Assembly: GCF_005405185.1 (NCBI RefSeq)
Contig: NZ_BJDO01000003.1
Location: 1-64,000 of the forward strand
Direction of reading: 5' to 3'
DNA from: Secundilactobacillus hailunensis
GTDB lineage: Bacteria; Bacillota; Bacilli; Lactobacillales; Lactobacillaceae
Length of the DNA stretch: 64,000 nt
Part shown: positions 46,801 to 54,538 of the stretch, piece after piece
How positions within the stretch are numbered: the first letter of the stretch is position 1
Layout of the letters: each line of letters opens with the position of its first letter
Notes under the pieces: generated by a model
What the model saw: the letters and a program-made list of their open reading frames with translations, nothing else
What the model was told of the DNA's origin: nothing
The model's database searches: none
Program-made: the position numbers and the translations under genes

Positions 46801-46920
46801 GATGATGACGATGAGAAAATACTCGATCATGAAGAGCTGCTCGACAATGCAGAACTATTTGATGATGAAGATGAGAAAATGCTCGATGATGAAGAGCTGC
46901 TCGACAATGCAGAACTACTT
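46801..46920 (-). repeat. Two tandem 60-bp repeats coding the Ser-rich stalk
   Basis: Copies at 46801-46860 and 46861-46920 differ at four positions, and a partial third copy begins at 46921. One difference (46828 C versus 46888 G) turns a Ser codon into TGA in the first copy. Because 60 is a multiple of three, loss of that copy would restore the frame. Confidence 0.92.
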
Positions 46921-47456
46921 GATGATGACGATGAACTGCCAGTGTTTGAAAATACAGAACTGCTTGATGATGAAGAACCATCTGTATTGGTAGTTGAAGA
47001 GCTCGAACTACCAGAACCCTTGACAGCCGTTACCTTTGACCAATCAAACTGTTCATATGCAGACTGATTCATATCCATGTGAAACAGCGCAACTACGATG
47101 TGGTAATCGACTAAGACTTTCGGAGTTTCATCAGGCATCGTAAACGTTAAATTAGACCCATCTAAAACAGAACTTTGACCAACAGAGGCACTCTTTAAAT
47201 CGGCTTGCCCAGCCGAAGTTATCGGCACTGATACCTTGTAGGTCCCATTATTTACAACAACGTTCGCTGTGTCCCCTAGAAAGGCCCCAGCTGCACTAGT
47301 GCCCCCCGTATCTTTATTAATCGCTTTCGCTGGTACGGTATACGACCCATCCGCCAGTGCGTCCGCTTTAACCTGACCTAGAGCGCTTACACTTACTAGT
47401 GCAAAAATGAGCAATAATGTGTATCTGAACATCTTTTTAACCCAATTTTTCTTCAT
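46827..47456 (-). CDS. N-terminal part of the multi-NEAT protein (signal peptide, NEAT-like, Ser-rich)
   Basis: 209 codons to the premature TGA. The signal peptide ends near VSALGQVKA. A NEAT-like domain follows (DGSYTVPAKAINKDTGG, NNGTYKVSVPI, VDYHIVVALFHMDMNQSAY), then a tail that is almost all serine. If the stop is real, this would be secreted as a free soluble NEAT protein rather than a wall-bound one. Confidence 0.75.
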   Translation of the reverse strand: MKKNWVKKMFRYTLLLIFALVSVSALGQVKADALADGSYTVPAKAINKDTGGTSAAGAFLGDTANVVVNNGTYKVSVPITSAGQADLKSASVGQSSVLDGSNLTFTMPDETPKVLVDYHIVVALFHMDMNQSAYEQFDWSKVTAVKGSGSSSSSTTNTDGSSSSSSSVFSNTGSSSSSSSSSALSSSSSSSSIFSSSSSNSSALSSSSS

Positions 47457-47459
47457 CAA

Positions 47460-47811
47460 TAATTCCTCCCACGCGAGAATAATCTATATTATGGCAAAAC
47501 CGTCTACTCACTTTAACCTTCAAAATCGAACTATAAAGTTCAACAGCTAAAAGCTACAATACTGTTCCACGTTGAAAAGTATAACTCAAAACCATTAAAA
47601 TATAAATTGAAATATTCCAAATAAGTATATTTATTTAAAACTATTAGTATCGTAAAATAATTATTGATTGCTCAATAGCTTTATAGTTATGAGTTTCACT
47701 TTAGCAACGCGGCATTGAATCCCCCCAGAAATTTACGAATTACACCTCCCTTAATGATCTCCAGCTTCAATCATTCAATTTCACACGCTAAAACAGCGCG
47801 TAAGAGTTACA
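47460..47811. other. AT-rich region upstream of the heme locus
   Basis: About 350 nt with no credible ORF. Near the NEAT gene is the imperfect palindrome ATAATCTATATTAT, and further out GAACT-ATAA-AGTTC. Either could be an iron- or heme-responsive operator, but neither matches the Fur consensus well. No clear -35/-10 pair stands out. Confidence 0.4.
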
Positions 47812-47836
47812 AAAAAAGCCCACCGAAGTGAACTTT
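47812..47836 (-). terminator. Terminator after the orphan gene
   Basis: GTTCAC-TTCG-GTGGGC, a UUCG-capped stem using G-U pairs, is followed by seven T on the minus strand. Confidence 0.8.
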
Positions 47837-47840
47837 AGAC

Positions 47841-48233
47841 CTAGCCTAATTTAAATGGTGTAGAAATTGACACATTAATCGCCTGATGGCCATTAGCCAC
47901 ACATGTTTGAGCAACGTGACTAAGCAAGTGATGCGATTGAATATAGGTTCTAAACTCTGACAATTTTGGCACTTGCAACTGCAGACGGTTAGCCGATTGA
48001 TCAACTTCAATTCGGTCAAGCTGGCAATCTTGATTGAGCCGTAGAATCACGGTTTCGACAATTCCTAACACAAACTGACTGTTCGTCAGGTAGTTAACGT
48101 TGGCAGTTTCAAGGTTGAATTTCATTGATCCCGTCGTTAAATCCTTCTGTTCATCATCCATCGTGGCACGATATGTAACCACAATATCGCGTGAAGTTAC
48201 TTTGTTGCGAATCTTCAACGTATAAGCAATCAA
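47841..48233 (-). CDS. Unrecognised 130-residue protein
   Basis: I do not recognise this family. The protein is soluble, with no signal peptide or TM helix and a mix of beta-like segments (YTLKIRNKVTSRDIVVTYRA; MKFNLETANVNYLT). The start is set by AGGAG followed 8 nt later by TTG at 48233. The longer frame begins at a GTG (48254) that lies before the SD. It has its own terminator and lies between the antiporter and the heme locus, on the same strand as both. Coding is supported by SD, terminator and ordinary composition. Confidence 0.65.
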   Translation of the reverse strand: MIAYTLKIRNKVTSRDIVVTYRATMDDEQKDLTTGSMKFNLETANVNYLTNSQFVLGIVETVILRLNQDCQLDRIEVDQSANRLQLQVPKLSEFRTYIQSHHLLSHVAQTCVANGHQAINVSISTPFKLG

Positions 48234-48369
48234 AAGATCATCTCCTGTCAACACTATCTGACGGACTAACCATTAATCGAACTATCGTTATTATACTAAC
48301 TACCTAATATTCCTACTATATCTTATAAACATAATGTTACTAATTTCACACAATAAATTCAACCTTTAT

Positions 48370-50358
48370 TTATCGATATGATTCGCTATTTTGAATATAC
48401 GTAATTTCGTCAAAGGAAATCCGCTGCTGCAATTTTTCTGCGAGATCCGCGGAAATATCGCCCTTAGCAATTGCTCGCTGAATCAGTTCGTATTCTGCAT
48501 GAAAGGCACGCATAAACAGCTGATAAACCATATTGGGGTCAACATCGCCGCCACGAATTCGACGGTGACGAGTTCGATAGAAGCGCCGGACAAGGTTTGT
48601 TTCAACCCCGTTTTCTCCACTATTACGTTTAAGATAGTCCATCACTGCTTCAAAGCCAGCTGCTTCGATTGGCAGAATATCTTCACCGTGTTTTTCAAAC
48701 GCCTCACGCCAATAAACTTCTTCCAACGCCACCGGTGCGGTCAAAAAGGCTTCCTGCGCGCGATGCAGATCCTTGTAGAGTGTCCCAATGTGAAGACTGA
48801 ACCGAATTCGCAACCAAACGTTTTTCCAGACTTTTTCATCAGCGGAAAAATGGTTTAACTCCAAGAATTTATTATAGTAGGTCATTTCATCTTCCGTGAT
48901 CCGACCGTTCTCATACATTTCCCGAATCTTTTGGCTTTCAACCTTGTGCGCTTGTTTCATAATCTGCCGTTCGATCCGTAAATTCGGTGTCGCATCCAAG
49001 ATCAAGGCCTGCTGCAATGAATCAATGACGATCTGAGCTTCAGCCGGATACTCCTTTTCCGCAACTAGATCACTGATACCGGCTTGAATCATCCGTCGAA
49101 CCCACTTATACCGTGGCTGCGTTGATTCCTGACTCGGCAGTAATAGCGGAACAAAAATGGTTGGTAGCAACAAACTGGTTAAGATCACGACTGCGGCCAG
49201 AAAAATCAACGGTCCTCGTAACAAAAACGCATGCCCATTGACCATCGTTGGAATTGAAAAGGCCAAGGACAACGTAATCGTCCCGTTAGCACCACTTAAC
49301 GCCATAACCAAACTATCACGCCAGATATGATCACTCTTTGTTCGGCGCTTGAGTAAAAACCGGGTCCATAACAGACGAATAATACCCTTTAACGCATACA
49401 AGAAAAGACCCAGTAATAATAATTTAGGAATCGTGATCTGCGTATTGGTATGCACGTCCAAAGCGCGAATAACGTCTGGCAGCGAAAGCCCTAAAAGCAC
49501 GAACACCGTTCCAGACAAGACGCCACTAACAATTTCCCAGACATTGCTGGTCACCAGCTGCATTCGCGATGACGTCAGCCGTAGCTTATCCCGTTCAGAA
49601 CCCTGTACCAGTCCAGCAGCCACAACTGCTAGAATACCAGACAAGGCCAGCTTTTCAGCTAATAAATACACCAAAAACGGCGTTAATAGTTGAATCAGCA
49701 CCATAATCAGTGGCGTGTCATCGTTGTGCCGAATGAGAAATAGTCGTGTGCTGACGACCATTACACCAATAAAGGCCCCAAATAGCAGCCCACCAAGGAA
49801 TTCCCAGACAAACATCCCCACGGCCGTGCTAATTGAAAACTTGCCTGACATATAAGCCGCTAAGGCCATATCGAAAATAACGATCCCAGCGGCATCATTA
49901 AACAGCGATTCATGCTGCAAAGTGGCCGCCTGTTCTTCCGCAATCGGGTTTGCCTCAAAAATCGAGTTCACCGCAGATGCATCGGTAGGCGCCACAATCG
50001 CAACTAACGCAAAACTTAAGCTCAATGGCAAAATTACATAAAGCGCATGAATGCTTATCCCGACAACGAGCACCGTGACCACTACCAGTCCAACAGCCAA
50101 CGATAAGATATTAGTAATCGAGCGTCCGATCCAAAACCGAGAACTGTTCTGCGCTTCATTGAATAGCATTGGTGCAATAATCGCAAACGCAAACGTTGAT
50201 GGGTCTAGATGAAATCCCCTATAGGCTGGCAGTAATGCCAGCAGTAGCCCTAATATAATCAGAAAAAATGGCAACGGAATGGCTGTCAGGTGCCGCGATA
50301 AAATATTAGCGAGCACCACCACAGCTAGAATAATAATGAGTAAAAGTACTTGATCCAT
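48370..50358 (-). CDS. CPA1-family Na+(K+)/H+ antiporter
   Basis: A 662-residue NhaP/CPA1 antiporter. About 12 helices span residues 1-410, with the APTDASAV and ESLFNDAAGIVIFD ion-binding motifs of CPA1 proteins. A cytoplasmic helical tail of about 240 residues is likely regulatory. It helps control internal pH and sodium in acid-producing bacteria. It follows map with a 77-nt gap. Confidence 0.93.
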   Translation of the reverse strand: MDQVLLLIIILAVVVLANILSRHLTAIPLPFFLIILGLLLALLPAYRGFHLDPSTFAFAIIAPMLFNEAQNSSRFWIGRSITNILSLAVGLVVVTVLVVGISIHALYVILPLSLSFALVAIVAPTDASAVNSIFEANPIAEEQAATLQHESLFNDAAGIVIFDMALAAYMSGKFSISTAVGMFVWEFLGGLLFGAFIGVMVVSTRLFLIRHNDDTPLIMVLIQLLTPFLVYLLAEKLALSGILAVVAAGLVQGSERDKLRLTSSRMQLVTSNVWEIVSGVLSGTVFVLLGLSLPDVIRALDVHTNTQITIPKLLLLGLFLYALKGIIRLLWTRFLLKRRTKSDHIWRDSLVMALSGANGTITLSLAFSIPTMVNGHAFLLRGPLIFLAAVVILTSLLLPTIFVPLLLPSQESTQPRYKWVRRMIQAGISDLVAEKEYPAEAQIVIDSLQQALILDATPNLRIERQIMKQAHKVESQKIREMYENGRITEDEMTYYNKFLELNHFSADEKVWKNVWLRIRFSLHIGTLYKDLHRAQEAFLTAPVALEEVYWREAFEKHGEDILPIEAAGFEAVMDYLKRNSGENGVETNLVRRFYRTRHRRIRGGDVDPNMVYQLFMRAFHAEYELIQRAIAKGDISADLAEKLQQRISFDEITYIQNSESYR

Positions 50359-50435
50359 AATTACCCCTCACCCCCACTTATGAAACCAGTATAACGGTGT
50401 TAAGGGCATTTGCCACAGATTTTGTTTGGCTTTAT

Positions 50436-51227
50436 CTATAAGTATTTAGCATCTCTAATTGGATCTTGAGAAGTTAAGATCTTGGGGCCATCTTTAGTAA
50501 TGACCAAAGTGTGCTCAAACTGCGCCGATGGTTTCCCGTCGGCTGTCACGTAGTACTCCCATGAATGATCAGCCGTTTCCATTGAGCGAATCTCACGGGT
50601 CCCCAAATTGACCATGGGCTCAATGGTAATAGTCATGCCTTCACGCAGGCGCAAGCCCTTTCCAGCCGTTCCGTATGCTGGCACGTCCGGCTGCTCATGC
50701 ATCGTCGGCTGGATACCATGGCCGATCAGTTCGCGGACATCGCCCATTTTATTTTCAGTCTCTACATATTGCTGAATGGCCGCACCAACATCACCTAACC
50801 GGTTACCGATCACAGCCTGATCAATACCGCGATATAGCCCCTCTCTGGTAACATCAAGTAAACGTTGGCTTTCTACTGAGATGTCACCAACCGCATAGCT
50901 GCGGCAGGCATCGCTTAAGAATCCGTTCAAATTCACAACGAGGTCCACTGCCACGACGTCACCGGACTTTAAGATCAGCGCCTTTCTAGGCGTGGCATGG
51001 GCCACCTCATCGTTGACGTTCACACAGGTAGCGTACTTATAACCTTCAAATCCCTTTTCTTCAGCGGTCGCACCATGTTCTTCAATGTAGGTATTGGCAA
51101 ATTTCTCGATCTCCCAAGTTGAGATGCCCGGCTTAATGACTGTCTTGAGACCGTTTAATACCCCTGCTAATACCGCACCGGAGGCACGCATCTGTGAAAT
51201 TTCACGGGTTGATTTTAACGTAATCAT
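50436..51227 (-). CDS. map: Type I methionine aminopeptidase
   Basis: MetAP (263 aa) removes the initiator Met. Metal ligands are visible as the Asp pair (VAVDLVVNLNGFLSDACRSY), His in GHGIQPTMHE, Glu in ITIEPMV and Glu in AQFEHTLVIT. It is a Bacilli type I form without an N-terminal extension. It is not beside rpsM/infA, so this may be a second, non-ribosomal-cluster copy. Confidence 0.94.
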   Translation of the reverse strand: MITLKSTREISQMRASGAVLAGVLNGLKTVIKPGISTWEIEKFANTYIEEHGATAEEKGFEGYKYATCVNVNDEVAHATPRKALILKSGDVVAVDLVVNLNGFLSDACRSYAVGDISVESQRLLDVTREGLYRGIDQAVIGNRLGDVGAAIQQYVETENKMGDVRELIGHGIQPTMHEQPDVPAYGTAGKGLRLREGMTITIEPMVNLGTREIRSMETADHSWEYYVTADGKPSAQFEHTLVITKDGPKILTSQDPIRDAKYL

Positions 51228-51257
51228 GGATAATTCTCCCTTATTAATTAATTTAAT

Positions 51258-51806
51258 TCATTTAAAGAAATCTTTGATTCGGGTTAGTCCTTCAGCGATT
51301 TCTTCATCCGTCGGCAAACTATTATACTCCAACAGATAGTTAAAAACGCTATTAACAACGCCACTCACCACGGCCAGTTCAAACGGCGACGCTGACTCAC
51401 CCAGCATCTGACTCGTTGCCTTCTTAACCTGATCGGTAATTTGCTGGGTCAAATCAAAATCATTGAGGTGAATGGTCCGTAAAGCTAAAATTGGTCGCCG
51501 ATAGTTTTTAATTAAAGCCGTCAACCCAGGTCTTAAACGGTCAACGATCTGAATAACCGTCAGCTCCTGCTGAATTAGTTGAATGCGAAGCTGCGCAATG
51601 TCACCAAACCCTGCCACGACTTTTTGACTCAGCTTTTCTGCCAGATCGTACTTATCTAAATAGTGAGTATAAAAAGTTTGCCGGTTGATCATCGCACGTC
51701 GAGCTAGCCCGCTCACCGTGACCCTTTCGAACCCTTCAGTCAGGACTAGATCCACAAAAGCATCTTGAATAGCACGCTTAGTTTTCAATACTCTTAAGTC
51801 TGTCAT
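51258..51806 (-). CDS. TetR/AcrR-family regulator
   Basis: A 182-residue regulator with an N-terminal helix-turn-helix (FERVTVSGLARRAMINRQTFYTHYLDKYDL) and an all-helical ligand-binding part of the TetR_C type. GGAGG lies 6 nt upstream. It is divergent from the acyltransferase/GT8 operon across a 190-nt region rich in inverted repeats, so it probably controls that operon and itself. Confidence 0.9.
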   Translation of the reverse strand: MTDLRVLKTKRAIQDAFVDLVLTEGFERVTVSGLARRAMINRQTFYTHYLDKYDLAEKLSQKVVAGFGDIAQLRIQLIQQELTVIQIVDRLRPGLTALIKNYRRPILALRTIHLNDFDLTQQITDQVKKATSQMLGESASPFELAVVSGVVNSVFNYLLEYNSLPTDEEIAEGLTRIKDFFK

Positions 51807-51830
51807 GATATTCCTCCACTTCTAATTTAT

Positions 51831-51964
51831 CATCATTTCCCTTTAATGTGTATAGTTAAACGACAAATCAGTTATAGAATGTAACATAAACCACAGGTCG
51901 TCACAAATTGACAATTGTATGGTACAAAGCCGTTATCTATACTCGATGTAAGGGAAAAATGATG
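51831..51964. repeat. Long imperfect inverted repeat between the TetR gene and the acyltransferase operon
   Basis: The minus strand of 51831-51855 and the plus strand of 51937-51964 both read CTATAC, then AAGGGAAA, then TGATG with small gaps. Each copy contains the likely -10 of its own gene, giving two mirror-image promoter/leader regions around about 80 nt. Confidence 0.65.
51915..51943 (+). promoter_or_regulatory. Promoter of the acyltransferase/GT8 operon with an operator-like palindrome
   Basis: TTGTAT (51915-51920) and TATACT (51938-51943) are 17 nt apart. The -35 lies in the perfect palindrome TTGTA-TGG-TACAA (51915-51927), a plausible TetR-family binding site. Confidence 0.7.
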
Positions 51965-51996
51965 TGAGCACTCACTTTTGAAAGGAGATGATCAAA

Positions 51997-52764
51997 GTGC
52001 ATTTCAAAATGGGACAAACCATCTACTACACTAATACTACGGAAGATATTGTCGCAACTCGACAGCAAGATTTTCAATTATCAGCGGATTATCACTGGCA
52101 AACATCGCCAGTCGCCACGAAAATGCGGTATTTTTTCCAATTTATTATTCAATTATTCGCCCGTGTTTACTGCCGCTGGGCGCTGCATATTCGCTACGTC
52201 AATCGTCAACTGCTGAGAGATAACCCTAACGGCTGCTATTTATATGCTAATCATACCCAACAAACGGGCGACGCTTTCAGTCCATTTTGCGTCACCGCCC
52301 ATCCTGCTATTATTATTTCACCTTCAAATTTAGGGATTCCCATTGTTGGTCGCCTGCTTTCAGCCGCTGGCGGTTTGCCGATTCCATCCACGCCACGTTG
52401 CTTGAAGCCATTTTTACAAGCAGTTTATCACCGGCTTGACGCCGGCGAAACCGTTGTAATCTATCCGGAATCCCACCTGTGGCCCTATGCCACTCAGATT
52501 CGACCATTAGCACCAGCTAGTTTTCACTATCCGGCTAGCCACCCTGCCCCAGTCTACACTATGACAACAACGTATCAGCACTCTAGGTGGCACCGCCGTC
52601 CCAAAATTACGGTTTATCTCGACGGCCCCTTTCAACCGGATACTTCGCTGTCCCTGAAAGACCGTCAAAAAAGACTCCAGCAGCAGGTCAGTTCTCAGCT
52701 GCACAAGCGTAGCCAGAACAGCACTTACCAATATGTTACCTACCAGAGGAGGTCACAACCTTGA
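51997..52764 (+). CDS. Divergent PlsC-like acyltransferase (first gene of glycolipid-type operon)
   Basis: A 255-residue protein resembling lysophospholipid/1-acylglycerol-3-phosphate acyltransferases. Motif I is YANHTQQTGD, with five rather than four residues between His and Asp. Motif III is IYPESHLWPY, and an RPLAPASFHYP segment follows that is shared with the fourth gene of the operon. One weak hydrophobic stretch lies near residue 40. The start is GTG at 51997, 9 nt after AGGAG. The ATG at 51988 touches the SD. It overlaps the next gene by 4 nt (TTGA). Confidence 0.85.
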   Translation: MHFKMGQTIYYTNTTEDIVATRQQDFQLSADYHWQTSPVATKMRYFFQFIIQLFARVYCRWALHIRYVNRQLLRDNPNGCYLYANHTQQTGDAFSPFCVTAHPAIIISPSNLGIPIVGRLLSAAGGLPIPSTPRCLKPFLQAVYHRLDAGETVVIYPESHLWPYATQIRPLAPASFHYPASHPAPVYTMTTTYQHSRWHRRPKITVYLDGPFQPDTSLSLKDRQKRLQQQVSSQLHKRSQNSTYQYVTYQRRSQP

Positions 52765-53582
52765 ATGTCTTATACTGTGGGGACCAGCAAATGGAAGATG
52801 GCGTATTGATATCAACGCTTTCCTTGCTTGATAACATTTCTGAACCGTTACACATCTACCTGTTAACTGCAACCATTAAGACGCCAAAACGAGATTATGA
52901 ACCATTTACAATCAAAAAGACGCGGTCACTGAACGCATTAGTCCAATCCTATGATCAGCGAAACAGCGTCACTAGGATCGATATTACTGACCAATTTGCT
53001 CAGCAGCCGCCGCTTGCAAATATGAATACTTTATTCACCCCTAATTGTATGCTGCGCTTATACGCCGATGATATCGCAGCCTTACCCGACCGCATTCTTT
53101 ACCTTGATGCAGATGTGGTCTGTCGCCGCGACTGTTCAGCCTTTTATCATCAGCCAATTAAGAACATCGAATTAGTTGGGGTTTTAGATCACTACGGCAA
53201 ATGGTTCTTCCGTCAGCCACTGAAAAAATTTAGTTACTTGAATTCTGGGGTCTTACTGTTGAACTTAAAGGTCATTCGCAATAACGGGCTGTTTGCTGAT
53301 GCCCGCAGGCTCTGCCAGGTTCACCGCATGTTTATGCCCGATCAAACCGCGATTAATAAACTGGCGGCTGAAAAGCAAATTGCCCCCACCCGTTTTAACG
53401 AACAGAAAAAGTTAAAATCCAATACCGTTTTTCAGCATTTTACGACCAGCTTTCGTTTTTTCCCCTGGGTCCATACCCAGACGGTCAAGCCTTGGCAGAT
53501 CGACCGGATGCACACCGTTTTAAAATTACACGCATATGATGATCTGCTGAAACAATACCAGCAGGTTAAGAAAACACTTTAG
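52761..53582 (+). CDS. GT8-family glycosyltransferase, first copy
   Basis: A 273-residue GT-A fold enzyme of family 8 (retaining; galactosyl or glucosyl transferases). The DxD motif is LYLDADVVCRRD near 113, with LNSGVLLLNL and MPDQTAINKLA as further GT8 marks. The start is TTG at 52761, 8 nt after GAGGAGG and overlapping the previous stop. It has no TM helix. It probably glycosylates a lipid or teichoic-type acceptor made with the neighbouring acyltransferases. Confidence 0.9.
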   Translation: MNVLYCGDQQMEDGVLISTLSLLDNISEPLHIYLLTATIKTPKRDYEPFTIKKTRSLNALVQSYDQRNSVTRIDITDQFAQQPPLANMNTLFTPNCMLRLYADDIAALPDRILYLDADVVCRRDCSAFYHQPIKNIELVGVLDHYGKWFFRQPLKKFSYLNSGVLLLNLKVIRNNGLFADARRLCQVHRMFMPDQTAINKLAAEKQIAPTRFNEQKKLKSNTVFQHFTTSFRFFPWVHTQTVKPWQIDRMHTVLKLHAYDDLLKQYQQVKKTL

Positions 53583-53593
53583 GAGAGATACTC

Positions 53594-54538
53594 ATGAAAA
53601 TTCCAATTTTTTACGCCATTAATGACCAATACGCATCACTATTAAGTGTCAGTCTGCAGTCTTTAGCTGACCATGCCAGTCCCAAGAACCAGTACCAGAT
53701 CACCGTTTTGTACCAAACGCTTTCTGCTGAGAATCAGCAAAAACTATCATCCGTTGCTACTGACAACGTTCACATTCACTTTTCAGCCCTTGACGATCAA
53801 TTTTCAAAATTATTTGAAAAAGACCATAACCTGTTACTGGCAGATATCCGAACGTTAACCATTTATTACCGATTATTCATTGCGGCTATGTTTCCCAACT
53901 ATCAAAAAGCCATCTATCTCGATGCCGACACACTGGTCATGCAAGATATTGCCGGGCTGTATCAGATTGATTTAGGCCAGCACGCGATTGGTGCTGTCAC
54001 TGATCAATTACTCGCCATTGACCCCGATTTATCCGCTTATCCCGCACAAGTTGTCGGCGTGAATGCCGCAAACTATGTTAATTCCGGCGTACTTTTGTTA
54101 GATCTAGCCAAACTGCGCCAACAAAAATTCTCGCAACGTTTCTTAGCACTGCTGCAGCAATATCACTTTAAACTGATCGCTGCTGATCAAGATTACCTGA
54201 ATGCCATGGCTAAGGATAAGATCACTTTCTTACCGGTAAAATGGAACGATCAGACAACGGTACCCTTTGATGAAAATGGGGATGTTGGTTTAGTCCATTA
54301 CAATCTCTTCCGCAAGCCGTGGCACTATCTGGATGTTCCCTGCCATCAGACCTTCTGGAAAACGGCGGACCGCACCCCCTATGCTCAAGATCTGCACGAC
54401 ACACTGGCACAATATGATGACAAGGATACCTCGGCGGATGATGTGAAACACCAAAGCCTTGTAAATACTGCCAACCAGTTGTTTAAAGAAAAGGTGACGT
54501 TGAAAACGGTTCTTAGTCAGGGGGCGGCTTCATTGTGA
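53594..54538 (+). CDS. GT8-family glycosyltransferase, second copy
   Basis: A 314-residue GT8 enzyme. Marks are the N-terminal PIFYAINDQYASLLSVSLQSL, DxD in IYLDADTLVMQD near 116, VNSGVLLLDL, AADQDYLNAM and the C-terminal HYNLFRKPWH. It is similar in layout to the preceding GT8 but clearly divergent, so the two probably add different sugars or linkages. The stop overlaps the next gene's GTG (GTGA). Confidence 0.91.
   Translation: MKIPIFYAINDQYASLLSVSLQSLADHASPKNQYQITVLYQTLSAENQQKLSSVATDNVHIHFSALDDQFSKLFEKDHNLLLADIRTLTIYYRLFIAAMFPNYQKAIYLDADTLVMQDIAGLYQIDLGQHAIGAVTDQLLAIDPDLSAYPAQVVGVNAANYVNSGVLLLDLAKLRQQKFSQRFLALLQQYHFKLIAADQDYLNAMAKDKITFLPVKWNDQTTVPFDENGDVGLVHYNLFRKPWHYLDVPCHQTFWKTADRTPYAQDLHDTLAQYDDKDTSADDVKHQSLVNTANQLFKEKVTLKTVLSQGAASL

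Larger units (their letters stand above)
45186..47456 (-). pseudogene. Wall-anchored multi-NEAT surface protein gene, broken by one TGA
   Basis: Read through one TGA (46827-46829), this is a single 756-codon frame. It contains a signal peptide, an N-terminal NEAT-like domain, a Ser-rich stalk, three similar NEAT repeats, an LPQTS sorting motif, a TM helix and the KKSVQ tail. The two halves lie in the same frame. The TGA replaces a TCA serine codon found at the same place in the neighbouring 60-bp repeat. The upstream half alone would be secreted without an anchor, and the downstream half alone would have an anchor but no signal peptide. It heads the heme uptake operon. Start ATG at 47456, 8 nt after GGAGG. 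Confidence 0.88.

Noticed and set aside
46721-46993. Asp/Glu-rich and His/Leu-rich frames opposite or beside the Ser-rich stalk
   Set aside because: They are shadows of the 60-bp Ser-codon repeats. None has an SD or any family resemblance.
47460-47840. Fur box upstream of the NEAT operon
   Set aside because: ATAATCTATATTAT is only a weak palindrome and does not match the GATAATGATAATCATTATC-type consensus, so I list it as an unassigned element.
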